This document shows positions 7,660 to 17,465 of a stretch of DNA of 64,000 nucleotides, one piece after another. The notes under the pieces were generated by a model. It did no database searches. It saw only the letters and a list, made by a program, of their open reading frames with translations, and had not been told where the DNA came from. Within the stretch, counting starts at the first letter, position 1. Every line of letters begins with the position of its first letter. The position numbers and the translations under genes are program-made. Source of the DNA: an uncultured Lachnospiraceae bacterium (GTDB lineage: Bacteria > Bacillota > Clostridia > Lachnospirales > Lachnospiraceae); assembly GCA_910584845.1 (NCBI GenBank), contig CAJUDH010000001.1:183331-247330 (forward strand), written 5' to 3'.

Positions 7660-10083
7660 CTATTTGGCCTTGCCTTTCGCCTTTTTCTCTCTGGCTGCCT
7701 TTTCCGGCTTGGCGGCTTTTTGTTCTTTCCCGCCCTTTTCCGGCCTGGCAGTTTTTTCCTCTCTTCCTCCTTTGGCGGCTTTTACGCTTTTGGCTTCTTT
7801 ATCTGGTTTGGCTTTCTTTCCGGTTTCCGCCTTCTTTACCGGAGGTTTCATAGGCGTACAAGAGAATACCAGAGTACACATAGGCGGCAAATCAATCACT
7901 AGAGAATTTTCTTTCCCGTCGTACTCTTCCTGTTTGCAAGTCTTCCCACGGGGATTCCCCTTTCCGCTGCCGCCAAACTCTACGGCGTCACTGTTGAGGA
8001 TTTCTTTATATTTCCCGTAGAAAGGCACCCCTAACTGATACTTCTCATGCTCTACCGGCGCGAAATTGCAGACAAAAAGCAATGTCTCTTCCGGTTTATC
8101 CGTCTTGCGCACGAAACTGACAATGTTGTCGCCGCTGCTGGAACAATTGATCCATTCAAAACCGTCTGGATGATAGTCTTTTAAGTACAACGCAGGCTGT
8201 GCTTTATAGAGGGCATTCAGGGCCTTCACATAGTCTTGCGTAGTCTTGTGCACCGGGTACTGTAAAATATCCCATGGCAGCTCCACATCCTCATTCCACT
8301 CGGCAACCTGGGCAAACTCTTGCCCCATAAACAGGAGCTTCTTGCCCGGATGGCCATACATGTAGCCATAAGCCGCCCGCAGGTTGTTTGCTTTTACCTC
8401 GTAAGAGTCGCCGGGCATTTTACATAACATAGACGCCTTTCCGTGAACCACCTCGTCATGGGAGAACACCAGCACAAAATCTTCACTGTAGGCATAAAGC
8501 ATGCTGAAGGTCAATTCCCCATAATGGTGGTTACGGAAATAGGGGTCGTACTTCATATAGCCGATGAAATCATTCATCCATCCCATATTCCATTTAAAGT
8601 CAAACCCCAGCCCGTCCTTTTTCACATCCCCTGTGATCTGGGGCCAGGCAGTCGATTCTTCCGCAATCAATATGGCACCGTTTTTCCGCCCTTTAAATAC
8701 GGAATTTAAGTGTTTTAAAAATTCCACGGCTTCCAGGTTCTCGTGGCCGCCATACATGTTGGCTACCCATTCTCCGTCGTTCTTCCCGTAATCCAGATAC
8801 AGCATAGAAGCTACCGCATCCATCCGGATCCCGTCTGCATGGTACTGTTCCGCCCAGAACAGGGCGTTGGCAATCAGGAAATTTTTTACCTGGGGCCGCC
8901 CATAATTATAAATCAGCGTACCCCAATGGGGGTGGGAACCTTGGCGGGGGTCCTGATGCTCATACAGGCAGCTTCCGTCAAAACAGGCCATCCCATAAGA
9001 ATCCCTGGGGAAATGGGCCGGAACCCAGTCCAAAATCACGCCAATCCCCTGGCCGTGGAGATAATCCATAAAATACATAAAATCATCCGGAGTCCCATAT
9101 CGGCTGGTCGGGGCATAATATCCTGTCACCTGATACCCCCAGGAAGCATCCAGCGGGTGCTCCATCACCGGCATCAGCTCCACATGGGTATATCCCATCT
9201 CTTTGACATACTCCGCCAGCTTTGGGGCAATCTCCCGATAGTTATAAAATTCTGAACCGGCAATTTCGTTTCCTTCTTCATCCAGGGATATGGGTTTCCG
9301 TATCCAGGAACCTAAATGCATTTCATAGATAGCCAACGGCTTCTTTTTGTTGTCCCCTTCCCGCCGTGACGCCATCCATGGGCCGTCGGTCCAGGTGAAC
9401 TTCCCAATGTCCCAAACCACGGATGCCGTATTAGGCCGCAGCTCCGCGTAATTCCCATAGGGGTCTGCCTTCATCATAGGTTCCCCCCTCTGGGTTTTTA
9501 CCTCATACTTATAAATAGCGCCTTCCTCTAGGCCAGGGATAAAAAGTTCATACATCCCGTATCCCCCTAGCCGTTTCATAGGATGCCTGCGGCCGTCCCA
9601 CCGGTTGAAATCGCCAACTACGCTGACCCTCATGGCACAAGGGGCCCATACAGAAAAATATACGCCTTTTACGCCTTTGATTTCCATGGGGTGGGCCCCC
9701 ATTTTCTTATAGACGTCGTAATAGATGCCGGCATCGAATTTCTTAAGCTCCGCCTCGCTGTACTGCGGGCCAAAGGCATAGGGGTCCCGGGCCTCCTGCT
9801 GGCTGCCGTCGCCATAAGTGACCAATAACGTATAGTCCGCCAAACGCTTTTGCGGCAATAGCACAGCAAAAAAACCGGCCTCATCCTGCATCTCCATTGG
9901 GTACAGTTTGTCCCCACTAACCAGCTTCACCGTAACTTCCACAGCCGTAGGGATAAACGCCTGGATCAGCAAGCCTGCCTCAGTCATATGGGGCCCCAAC
10001 AAATTCTGTGGTTCTGCCGCCTCCGAATACACCAATTCTTCAATTGCCGCCCAATCCATCAAATCATATAACACTTTGTCCAT
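7660..10083 (-). CDS. glgB: 1,4-alpha-glucan branching enzyme GlgB with lysine/alanine-rich C-terminal tail
   Basis: An 807-residue GH13 enzyme that makes alpha-1,6 branches in glycogen. The N-terminal half has a CBM48 module (GVYFSVWAPCAMRVSVVGDFN). The catalytic barrel shows the nucleophile Asp in GIRMDAVASM, the acid/base Glu in LIAEES and the third Asp in FSHDEVVHGK. The ATG at 10083 is chosen over an upstream TTG because GGGGG lies five bases before it. The usual enzyme should end near VFSCTP; here about 60 more residues follow, almost entirely Lys, Ala, Glu, Gly and Pro in a loose KPEKAAKE pattern. That tail is not part of the fold. Promoter at 10162-10190. Confidence 0.95.
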   Translation of the reverse strand: MDKVLYDLMDWAAIEELVYSEAAEPQNLLGPHMTEAGLLIQAFIPTAVEVTVKLVSGDKLYPMEMQDEAGFFAVLLPQKRLADYTLLVTYGDGSQQEARDPYAFGPQYSEAELKKFDAGIYYDVYKKMGAHPMEIKGVKGVYFSVWAPCAMRVSVVGDFNRWDGRRHPMKRLGGYGMYELFIPGLEEGAIYKYEVKTQRGEPMMKADPYGNYAELRPNTASVVWDIGKFTWTDGPWMASRREGDNKKKPLAIYEMHLGSWIRKPISLDEEGNEIAGSEFYNYREIAPKLAEYVKEMGYTHVELMPVMEHPLDASWGYQVTGYYAPTSRYGTPDDFMYFMDYLHGQGIGVILDWVPAHFPRDSYGMACFDGSCLYEHQDPRQGSHPHWGTLIYNYGRPQVKNFLIANALFWAEQYHADGIRMDAVASMLYLDYGKNDGEWVANMYGGHENLEAVEFLKHLNSVFKGRKNGAILIAEESTAWPQITGDVKKDGLGFDFKWNMGWMNDFIGYMKYDPYFRNHHYGELTFSMLYAYSEDFVLVFSHDEVVHGKASMLCKMPGDSYEVKANNLRAAYGYMYGHPGKKLLFMGQEFAQVAEWNEDVELPWDILQYPVHKTTQDYVKALNALYKAQPALYLKDYHPDGFEWINCSSSGDNIVSFVRKTDKPEETLLFVCNFAPVEHEKYQLGVPFYGKYKEILNSDAVEFGGSGKGNPRGKTCKQEEYDGKENSLVIDLPPMCTLVFSCTPMKPPVKKAETGKKAKPDKEAKSVKAAKGGREEKTARPEKGGKEQKAAKPEKAAREKKAKGKAK

Positions 10084-10161
10084 ATGGACCCCCTTTCCGC
10101 CATCACTATCCAACTGTGCAATTTGCGTATACAGACAGTGACTTTGCCTCTAATTGTCTAT

Positions 10162-10190
10162 ATTATAACGGATTATTGGTTACATGGCAA
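10162..10190 (-). promoter_or_regulatory. Promoter for glgB
   Basis: Minus strand: TTGCCA (10185-10190), 17-base spacer, TATAAT (10162-10167), about 80 bases before the glgB ATG. Confidence 0.75.
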
Positions 10191-10196
10191 TGGATA

Positions 10197-11255
10197 TTAT
10201 GGTAATTTATCACGAAAATATCCCAACATAAGATCAACCATCCTGCCATAGCTGCGCACCCCGTCCTTCTGGTCATTCATTTTCAGGTAGGCATCATTCA
10301 CTTGGTTGGCAGCTTTTGCCACCTTCCCCTCATATTTTCCCCAAAATGCATTATTTTCCTGCAGGTCTTCCTTGGCCTGGTCACATAGGCGTTGGCTCAA
10401 TGCCCAATAACGTTCCGGATCTGCCTGTGCTAGGGCGTTCCCCGCATAAACCCAGCCGGTCAGGTACCCGCTATAGCGGAACGCTTGCCGTTTTGACCCT
10501 ACACATGCTAAATAGCCGATAAAATTGGCTTCGTCTTCCCTCATAAACCCCTTTAGATGAGATAATTCATGGCACAAAGTGTGCGGTATATTATAATCCG
10601 GCATATCGCCGTTAAAATTCGCTTCGATTGTAAAAGGAGAGTAAATCCCACATAGCTGCTGAACGGAAAGGATCCAGGAAACAGACACCTCTTTGGGCTT
10701 TGGGTAAAAACCGCCCAATCCAGGCCACTCCCGTGAAGCCGCCTCCATGGCCCGCGTGGCTTCTTCCCGCCAAATACGGCTGTTTTTGCCCCCCTCCCCT
10801 CCCTTTTTACCATAGCTTTCCCCGGTAGCCGTTTCGTTCACTTGGCCTACCAGATACTCACATAATTCCACTAAATCCTCTTTCGTATACCCATCCGACC
10901 CGATTCCTGCATATTCCGAAAAGGAAACGGCATAATAGTTAATTCCGCAGTTACAAGTGTAGGCAAACAGAAGCGCCCCCACCAGAAGCACCCCACGGGA
11001 CGCTAGCTGCCACGGTTTACGCCAAAATCGTGCCACATACACGATACAATAAAAAAGAAGTAAATAAATCCCTATTTCCACCACCGAGAATGGAAAAATA
11101 CCAAAAAAACGGCCGATGACCCCCACCAAAACGGGATACACATGATGGGCATACCAGGTAGGAAACCCCGTGATATGCCTGGCCGCCACTTGCAAAGCCG
11201 CCGTAGCCACAAGCAATAGCAATCCCGCCCCAAAACATCTTTTGTCCTTTTGCAA
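10197..11255 (-). CDS. DUF3810 family membrane protein with HExxH zinc-peptidase motif
   Basis: A 352-residue protein with three N-terminal hydrophobic segments (about 10-30, 45-70, 85-105) and a soluble C-terminal part carrying HELSHLKGF, an HExxH zinc-protease signature, followed by EDEANF where the glutamate could be the third ligand. This layout is that of DUF3810. The family is predicted to be a membrane-bound metallopeptidase, but no substrate is known to me. The start is a TTG at 11255 with GGAGG ten bases upstream; no better in-frame ATG exists nearby. It lies between the ATP synthase operon and glgB, separated from the former by a terminator. Confidence 0.8.
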   Translation of the reverse strand: MQKDKRCFGAGLLLLVATAALQVAARHITGFPTWYAHHVYPVLVGVIGRFFGIFPFSVVEIGIYLLLFYCIVYVARFWRKPWQLASRGVLLVGALLFAYTCNCGINYYAVSFSEYAGIGSDGYTKEDLVELCEYLVGQVNETATGESYGKKGGEGGKNSRIWREEATRAMEAASREWPGLGGFYPKPKEVSVSWILSVQQLCGIYSPFTIEANFNGDMPDYNIPHTLCHELSHLKGFMREDEANFIGYLACVGSKRQAFRYSGYLTGWVYAGNALAQADPERYWALSQRLCDQAKEDLQENNAFWGKYEGKVAKAANQVNDAYLKMNDQKDGVRSYGRMVDLMLGYFRDKLP

Positions 11256-11378
11256 TCCGCCTCACCCTCCTGGCTATCTGCCGTGCAATCCGGTCCCCCT
11301 TATGGTTGACGGAACCGTGCGCCACATACCGGTAGAAACAACCTTACCACCCCTTAGCTGCAGTATAAAAATCGGAAA

Positions 11379-11409
11379 CTCCCGGCAGAATACATTTCCC
11401 TGCCGGGAG
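11379..11409 (-). terminator. Terminator of the ATP synthase operon
   Basis: Ten-base perfect stem CTCCCGGCAG / CTGCCGGGAG (11379-11388 with 11400-11409) about 60 bases past the atpC stop, followed on the minus strand by TTTCCGATTTTTAT. Confidence 0.75.
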
Positions 11410-11464
11410 CCCATAAAGTTCCCTTTTTCCTTTTGGCCACCATAGCCCAAACCGTTTCCTGCCT

Positions 11465-11863
11465 TTAATGTTTTAGTTCCAGGCGTACCAAGGCCCGTTT
11501 CAGGGCCATTTCTGCCCGCAGTACATCCAGGTCCGCGTCATTGGAAGAAAGGCGCCGTTCCGCACGGGTGCGCGCCTCCTCGGCCCTTTTGAAATCAATT
11601 TCTTCAGGCCATTCGGCAACCTCAGCCATAATGGTAACCAAATCTGGCATGATGGTAATAAACCCGGCCATCAATGAGGTCTTTTTCACTTCGCCTTTTT
11701 CATGGATTTTCAGCAATCCCGGCGCTACCACTGCCGTAAGCGGGATGTGGTTCGGGTATATGCCAATCTGCCCTTCTGTGGTGGTCAATTCCACCATGGC
11801 CACTTCCCCTTCGTAAAACTGCTTTTCCGGGGTAATCACTTTTAGTTTCATCACATCAGCCAT
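11465..11863 (-). CDS. atpC: F1F0 ATP synthase epsilon subunit
   Basis: A 132-residue central-stalk subunit with the N-terminal beta-sandwich (KLKVITPEKQFYEGEV, GQIGIYPNHIPLTAV) and a C-terminal two-helix part rich in Ala, Arg and Glu (ARTRAERRLSS). Length is typical. It is the last gene of the operon, 11 bases after atpD, and is followed by a terminator. Confidence 0.96.
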   Translation of the reverse strand: MADVMKLKVITPEKQFYEGEVAMVELTTTEGQIGIYPNHIPLTAVVAPGLLKIHEKGEVKKTSLMAGFITIMPDLVTIMAEVAEWPEEIDFKRAEEARTRAERRLSSNDADLDVLRAEMALKRALVRLELKH

Positions 11864-11874
11864 AGATATCCCCC

Positions 11875-13266
11875 CTATTTCACACGGGCAAGGACATCTT
11901 CAATACCGCCGGCATTCAGGAAATACTGTTCCGGGACGTCATCGTGTTTCCCTTCCAGAATCTCCTTAAAGCCCTGAACGGTCTCTGCAAGGGGAACATA
12001 ACGCCCTTCCATGCCGGTGAACTGCCCTGCAACGAAGAACGGCTGGGACAAGAACCTCTGGATCTTCCTTGCGCGGGACACCGTCAGCTTATCCTCTTCC
12101 GAAAGCTCATCCATACCCAGCATGGCTATGATGTCCTGCAGCTCCTTATACTTTTGCAGCACTTCCTGCACGCCGCGGGCAACCCGGTAATGTTCCTCAC
12201 CCACTACACGGGGGTCCAGGATACGGGACGTAGACTCCAGAGGGTCCACTGCCGGATAAATACCCAGCTCAACAATGGAACGGCTCAATACGGTAGTCGC
12301 GTCCAAATGAGCAAACGTATTGGCCGGGGCCGGGTCTGTCAAGTCATCCGCAGGCACATATACGGCCTGCACAGAGGTAATAGAACCATTCTTCGTGGAA
12401 GTGATCCGCTCCTGCAAAGCGCCCATTTCCGTCTGCAGCGTAGGCTGGTAGCCTACGGCCGAAGGCATACGCCCCAGCAAAGCAGACACCTCAGAACCAG
12501 CCTGTGTGAAACGGAAAATATTGTCAATAAACAGCAGCACATCTTTTCCGCCTTCGTCACGGAAATGCTCCGCCATGGTCAGGCCAGTAAGGCCCACACG
12601 CATACGTGCGCCCGGCGGCTCGTTCATCTGTCCGAATACCATGGTTGTTTTATTAATAACGCCGGAATCCGTCATTTCGTGATAAAGGTCGTTGCCCTCA
12701 CGGGTGCGCTCTCCTACGCCGGTAAATACAGAATATCCGCCGTGCTCAGTGGCAATATTACGGATCAATTCCTGGATCAGCACAGTTTTGCCAACGCCGG
12801 CGCCGCCAAACAAGCCAATCTTTCCGCCCTTCTGATAAGGGCAAAGCAAATCCACAACCTTAATGCCGGTTTCCAAAATCTCCGTCTCCGTGGACTGGTC
12901 CTCAAAAGTCGGGGCTTTCCGGTGGATCGGAAGGTACGTTTCCACCACAGGCTTCTCCTTGTTGTCAATAGGGTCGCCAAGCACGTTAAAAATACGCCCC
13001 AACGTATTCTCGCCCACCGGCACAGTGATCGGTGCGCCAGTAGCAATGGCGTCCATACCACGTCTTAGGCCATCGGTGCTTCCCATAGCGATACACCTTA
13101 CCGTATCGTCGCCAAGATCCTGGGCCACCTCCACGACCAGCTTCCCCCCGTTGTCCAGCGGAATCTCGATCGCCTCGTTAATCTCCGGAATCTTTCCCTG
13201 GGAGAACTTGATGTCCATAACCGCACTGATGATCTGTGTGATTTTGCCAGTATTTTGTTCTGCCAT
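11875..13266 (-). CDS. atpD: F1F0 ATP synthase beta subunit
   Basis: The catalytic subunit, 463 residues from the ATG at 13266, which has AAGGAG seven bases upstream (an in-frame upstream start at 13290 lacks a site). Walker A is GGAGVGKT, Walker B is VLLFIDNIFRF, and the signature ALLGRMPSAVGYQPTL is intact. About 130 bases separate it from atpG; that gap contains a GGCAGGC/GCCTGCC hairpin (13369-13389), perhaps affecting mRNA stability rather than ending transcription. Confidence 0.97.
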   Translation of the reverse strand: MAEQNTGKITQIISAVMDIKFSQGKIPEINEAIEIPLDNGGKLVVEVAQDLGDDTVRCIAMGSTDGLRRGMDAIATGAPITVPVGENTLGRIFNVLGDPIDNKEKPVVETYLPIHRKAPTFEDQSTETEILETGIKVVDLLCPYQKGGKIGLFGGAGVGKTVLIQELIRNIATEHGGYSVFTGVGERTREGNDLYHEMTDSGVINKTTMVFGQMNEPPGARMRVGLTGLTMAEHFRDEGGKDVLLFIDNIFRFTQAGSEVSALLGRMPSAVGYQPTLQTEMGALQERITSTKNGSITSVQAVYVPADDLTDPAPANTFAHLDATTVLSRSIVELGIYPAVDPLESTSRILDPRVVGEEHYRVARGVQEVLQKYKELQDIIAMLGMDELSEEDKLTVSRARKIQRFLSQPFFVAGQFTGMEGRYVPLAETVQGFKEILEGKHDDVPEQYFLNAGGIEDVLARVK

Positions 13267-13399
13267 CTTGTTTCTCCTTATAATCCTCAAAATTATTAAA
13301 TTATCTATCCATCATCCATTCCGGCCGCCCGTTAGGCTGCCGGGCTCCTTCTAAAAACCATGGGCCCCGGCAGGCAAAACATGCCTGCCCCCGCCCCTA

Positions 13400-14269
13400 T
13401 CAGCTGATCGCATTGGCGCCGGCAATAATTTCCGTCAGCTCCTGGGTAATGGAACCCTGACGGGCCCGGTTGTACTGGATCTCCAGTTTCCCCAGCATCT
13501 CCTCGGCATTGTTGGTTGCCGAGTCCATAGCGGTCATACGGGCGCCGTTTTCACTGGCCACCGCCTCCAGCAGGGCCCCGTAAATCAAGCTGCTCATATA
13601 TTTCGGGATAATCTGGTCCAATACGGCCTCCGCATTGGGCTCATAATTCATCAGCGCCTGCGCTTTCTCCCCGTTGCTTTCCTCTGCCTCTACCGCCTCC
13701 CGGTCAAAGGGAAGCAGCCGGATCAGTTTAGGGATATGCACCACCGTGTTTTTAAAAGAAGTGTAAGCCAGATAAATTTCTCCTATCTCGCCCTTTCCGA
13801 AGGACTCCAACAACACCGCCGTCAGGTCTGAAGCATCCTGGTACATGGGCTCGTCGATTACCTCTGAATAGTCCTCAGCAATCTCATAGCCCTTCCGGAC
13901 CAGCCCGTCCCGGCCTTTCCGGCCAATGGCGTACACCTTGGTATCCCCGGCGTTTAACTCCGGGCTGGCAACAATCATTTTCACAATATTGTTGTTGTAC
14001 CCGCCTGCTAAGCCCCGGTTGGAGGTAATGGCAATCACTGCCTTCTTCCCCCCCTCCCCGGTGCAAAGGTATTTATGGTCCATATTTCCGGACCTTTCCA
14101 GCATGGCGGCAATCGTCCCGTACATCTGGTTGAAATAGGGCTTGGAGCTCTCGGCTTTTGTCCTGGATTTTTGCAGTTTGACCGTAGATACCAGCTTCAT
14201 GGCCTTGGTAATCTGGCCTGTGCTCTGGATACTGGCCCTTCTGCGTTTAATGTCTCTCATGGATGCCAT
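13400..14269 (-). CDS. atpG: F1F0 ATP synthase gamma subunit
   Basis: A 289-residue rotor shaft. The N-terminal helix MASMRDIKRRRASIQSTGQI and the C-terminal helix with RARQGSITQELTEI are the two conserved coiled-coil strands of the shaft; SNRGLAGGYN is the central conserved motif. GGAGG precedes the ATG by seven bases. Order and spacing in the operon are normal. Confidence 0.96.
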   Translation of the reverse strand: MASMRDIKRRRASIQSTGQITKAMKLVSTVKLQKSRTKAESSKPYFNQMYGTIAAMLERSGNMDHKYLCTGEGGKKAVIAITSNRGLAGGYNNNIVKMIVASPELNAGDTKVYAIGRKGRDGLVRKGYEIAEDYSEVIDEPMYQDASDLTAVLLESFGKGEIGEIYLAYTSFKNTVVHIPKLIRLLPFDREAVEAEESNGEKAQALMNYEPNAEAVLDQIIPKYMSSLIYGALLEAVASENGARMTAMDSATNNAEEMLGKLEIQYNRARQGSITQELTEIIAGANAIS

Positions 14270-14330
14270 GATTCGTGTCCTCCATCCTGCAAGCGCCGTA
14301 AAGCCTAAGCGGCATCTCTGCCCCTGTCCT

Positions 14331-15833
14331 TTACCGCTGTGCCTTGCACTCCTTGATTGCCTTCACCAAAAGCCCCTCGTTCTCCTCCGTCAGCTGCTTT
14401 GTGTCACGGATAGAGGCAAGAATCTCCGGATACTTGGTGTCTATAAATTTAAACAGGTCTTTTTCAAACGCCAATATGTCGGAAACGGGAATGTCCAGCA
14501 AGTATTTCCGGGTAGCGGCGTAAATGATCACTACCTGGTATTCTACTGGCATGGGCTGATACTGGGGCTGCTTCAAAACCTCTTTCAGCCGTTCGCCCTG
14601 GGCCAGCTGCTCGGTGGTAGCCGCATCCAGCTCGGAGCCAAACTGGGCAAAGGACGCCAATTCCCTGTATTGGGCCAGTTCCACACGGATCGGGGCCGCG
14701 ATTTTCTTCATCGCCTTGATCTGCGCCGCGCCGCCTACACGGGACACGGACAAGCCGGCGTTAATAGCCGGGCGGAAACCGGAATTAAACATTTCCGTCT
14801 CCAGATAAATCTGGCCGTCGGTAATGGAAATCACATTGGTCGGAATATAGGCAGACACGTCGCCGGCCTGGGTTTCGATAATGGGCAGGGCCGTTAAAGA
14901 ACCTCCCCCCAGCTCTTCAGACAGGCGGGAAGCACGCTCCAGCAAACGGGAGTGCAAATAGAACACGTCGCCCGGATAAGCTTCACGGCCCGGCGGCCTT
15001 TTCAGCAGCAGGGACAAGGTCCGGTAAGCGGCCGCATGTTTGGTCAGGTCATCATAGATCACCAGCACGTCCTCTCCCCGCTCCATCCACTCCTCGCCAA
15101 TGGCGCAGCCGGAATAAGGCGCAATGTACTGTAACGGCGCCAAATCCGAAGCAGTGGATACGACTATGGTCGTATAATCCATGGCGCCAAACTCTTCCAA
15201 GGTCCTCACGATATTGGCTACCGTGGATGCCTTCTGGCCAATGGCTACATAAATGCAATGCACCCCCTGGCCTTTCTGGTTAATAATGGTATCAATGGCA
15301 ATGGCAGTTTTTCCGGTCTGGCGGTCACCGATAATCAGCTCACGCTGCCCCCTGCCAATGGGTATCATGGAGTCGATAGCCTTGATACCGGTCTGTAGCG
15401 GGGTATCTACGGATTTCCTCTCAATAACCCCATGGGCCACCCTTTCAATACGGCGGAACTGTTCCGTTTCCACAGGCCCTTTGCCATCTATGGGCTGCCC
15501 CAGGGCATTGACCACCCGACCGGTCAATGCATCGCCCACCGGAACCTCTACCACCCTGCCGGTCGTCTTTACAATATCACCCTCGCTGATGTTGCTGGTA
15601 TCGCCCAGAAGAACCACACCTACGTTGTCTTCCTCCAGGTTCAGCACCATGCCGAAGATCTCTCCCGGAAACTCCAGAAGTTCACCCTGCATAGCTTTTT
15701 CCAGCCCATGGATCCGAGCAATACCGTCTGCTACCGTAATCACGGTGCCGACGTCCGAGACTTCCAGCTTGGTAGAATATTTCTCAATCTGTTCTTTAAT
15801 AACCGAACTGATTTCTTCTGGTCTCAAATTCAT
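14331..15833 (-). CDS. atpA: F1F0 ATP synthase alpha subunit
   Basis: A 500-residue regulatory/catalytic-interface subunit. The start at 15833 (MNLRPEEISSVI) is preferred to an upstream frame start at 15899 because it matches the family N-terminus and has AAAGGGAAA before it. Walker A is GDRQTGKT and the signature PAINAGLSVSRVGGAAQ is intact. It pairs with beta to form the F1 hexamer. Confidence 0.97.
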   Translation of the reverse strand: MNLRPEEISSVIKEQIEKYSTKLEVSDVGTVITVADGIARIHGLEKAMQGELLEFPGEIFGMVLNLEEDNVGVVLLGDTSNISEGDIVKTTGRVVEVPVGDALTGRVVNALGQPIDGKGPVETEQFRRIERVAHGVIERKSVDTPLQTGIKAIDSMIPIGRGQRELIIGDRQTGKTAIAIDTIINQKGQGVHCIYVAIGQKASTVANIVRTLEEFGAMDYTTIVVSTASDLAPLQYIAPYSGCAIGEEWMERGEDVLVIYDDLTKHAAAYRTLSLLLKRPPGREAYPGDVFYLHSRLLERASRLSEELGGGSLTALPIIETQAGDVSAYIPTNVISITDGQIYLETEMFNSGFRPAINAGLSVSRVGGAAQIKAMKKIAAPIRVELAQYRELASFAQFGSELDAATTEQLAQGERLKEVLKQPQYQPMPVEYQVVIIYAATRKYLLDIPVSDILAFEKDLFKFIDTKYPEILASIRDTKQLTEENEGLLVKAIKECKAQR

Positions 15834-15945
15834 TTTGCTGTTTCCCTTTCTGAAAATTGATGTGACCGTTCCGTCACAAAGCTTCTTAAAAAGCCGCAAT
15901 CTTTCTGTCTGGAGTGTGTCTGAAAAATGGGTTTTCAGGCACGCC

Positions 15946-16494
15946 CTAAGCCAACTGAAGCTGCAACAGCTCTTTTTTCAGCTGGTAAAGCCGTGTTTTT
16001 ATGCTGTTGTCCACCACCCGGTCGCCAATCCGGACTGTCATGCCGCCAATCAAGGACGGATCCACCTGGTAATCCATCTCAAATGCCACATAACCGGTAG
16101 ATTCCAGCAGCCTCTCCCTTAGGCGCTCTTTCTGGCCCACGCTTAGTTCCACCGCACTGGTCACACACACAGAGCCGATTTTTTTAAATTCTTTCACCCG
16201 CTGGACAAAATAGGCAAAAATTGAAAGCATATCATTTTGCCGGCCTTTCTCCACAATAATTGCCAAAAGGCCCATCAGCCCTTCCGACACTTTGCCGGCA
16301 AAAATCCGCTCCATGATGGAAACCTTTTCTTCCTTGACGATCTGGGGGTTATTCAAAAGCGAAACCAGCTCCGGATTGCCTTCAAAAATGGTAATCAAGG
16401 CACAGGCTTCCTCATAAAGCACATCCATGGTATCCTTTTCCAGGGCCATCTCAAACAATGCGTCGCCGTACACCTTTGACACTAGCTTTGCCAT
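15946..16494 (-). CDS. atpH: F1F0 ATP synthase delta subunit
   Basis: A 182-residue OSCP/delta-type peripheral stalk protein: N-terminal helical domain starting MAKLVSKVYGDALFEMA, and the C-terminal motif DPSLIGGMTVRIGDRVVDNSIKTRL that identifies the family. It overlaps atpF by 13 bases. Confidence 0.95.
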   Translation of the reverse strand: MAKLVSKVYGDALFEMALEKDTMDVLYEEACALITIFEGNPELVSLLNNPQIVKEEKVSIMERIFAGKVSEGLMGLLAIIVEKGRQNDMLSIFAYFVQRVKEFKKIGSVCVTSAVELSVGQKERLRERLLESTGYVAFEMDYQVDPSLIGGMTVRIGDRVVDNSIKTRLYQLKKELLQLQLA

Positions 16495-16997
16495 GTAAAC
16501 TCACCCATTTCCTTCAAAGTCTCGTCAATTAAGGTATCCTGAATTTTTACGTCTATGGAATTGCCAATGGCTTTCTGGGCCATCAGCGCTGCAATATTGA
16601 CCACGTCCTGCTTTAGGTCGTCCATGGCCTTTTTCTTTTCCAGCTCAATCTCCCGGTTAGCCCGCTCGATAATCCTGGCCGCCTCTGTTTTGGCCTCCTC
16701 CACGATCTCTGCCTCCCGGGTCTTGGCTTTCTTGCGCGCAGCTTCCAGAATGCCCTCTGCTTCTTTATTCACGTCTTTAAGCTTTGCCTCATACTCCTCT
16801 TTTAACGCAGCGGCGCTTTTCTGATCACTGGCAGCCTGCTCCAGCTCACCGGTTATCTTTTTCCTCCGCTTTTCCAGCACGTCCCGTACCGGATTGAAGA
16901 GCAGGTAGGATAAGCAAAAGAACAATACGAAGACATTGATGCCGGTCAGCACCGCGTCATGTAGCAACTGCGCATCAAATGCTATCAGTCTGTCCAA
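16482..16997 (-). CDS. atpF: F1F0 ATP synthase b subunit
   Basis: A 171-residue peripheral stalk protein with one N-terminal membrane helix (about 16-36) followed by a long charged coiled coil rich in Glu, Lys and Ala (about 40-150). The length and pattern are those of subunit b. It lies between atpE and atpH. Confidence 0.94.
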   Translation of the reverse strand: MDRLIAFDAQLLHDAVLTGINVFVLFFCLSYLLFNPVRDVLEKRRKKITGELEQAASDQKSAAALKEEYEAKLKDVNKEAEGILEAARKKAKTREAEIVEEAKTEAARIIERANREIELEKKKAMDDLKQDVVNIAALMAQKAIGNSIDVKIQDTLIDETLKEMGEFTWQS

Positions 16998-17036
16998 GTC
17001 TTAAGCCTCCTTTCGTCAACTATCCTCTCCCGGCCT

Positions 17037-17297
17037 TTAAGCAGTAAAAGGCTTAACGAACATCAGGATAATAGCGACAACCAGGCCGTACAAGCCAGTA
17101 GTCTCAGCAACTGCCTGCCCAAGCAGCATTGTGGAAGTAATATCGGACCTTGCGCCCGGATTGCGCCCTACGGCAGACGCGCCATGGCCTGCAGCAATAC
17201 CTTGCCCTACGCCGGGCCCGATACCGGCGATCATTGCCAAACCTGCACCGATTGCGGAACAACCAAAGATAAAGTCTTGTCCTGAGATACCGTTCAT
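17037..17297 (-). CDS. atpE: F1F0 ATP synthase c subunit with sodium-type ion site
   Basis: An 86-residue hairpin of two membrane helices with the polar loop GRNPGAR. The ion-binding glutamate is E65 in AVAETTGLY. Residues Q32, V63, E65, T66 and Y70 are all present; in the sodium-translocating enzymes of Ilyobacter and Acetobacterium the same positions (Q32, V63, E65, S/T66, Y70) coordinate sodium. Proton-type c subunits usually lack the Gln and the Ser/Thr. I therefore infer a sodium-coupled ATP synthase. The ring size cannot be told from sequence. Confidence 0.95.
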   Translation of the reverse strand: MNGISGQDFIFGCSAIGAGLAMIAGIGPGVGQGIAAGHGASAVGRNPGARSDITSTMLLGQAVAETTGLYGLVVAIILMFVKPFTA

Positions 17298-17465
17298 AGT
17301 AAAATTCCTCCTGAGATATATAAAAAATTAATAAAACTACCTTTTTCAACTGCCGTTACCCTGCCACCGGAACCCTTTCCCGTCCGCCGGCACCCACGGC
17401 AGGCGGCTGCTGCCCACGGCAAGCCGGAATGCCCGCCTCGCCTCTCTTGTGCCCTGGCGTTATGG

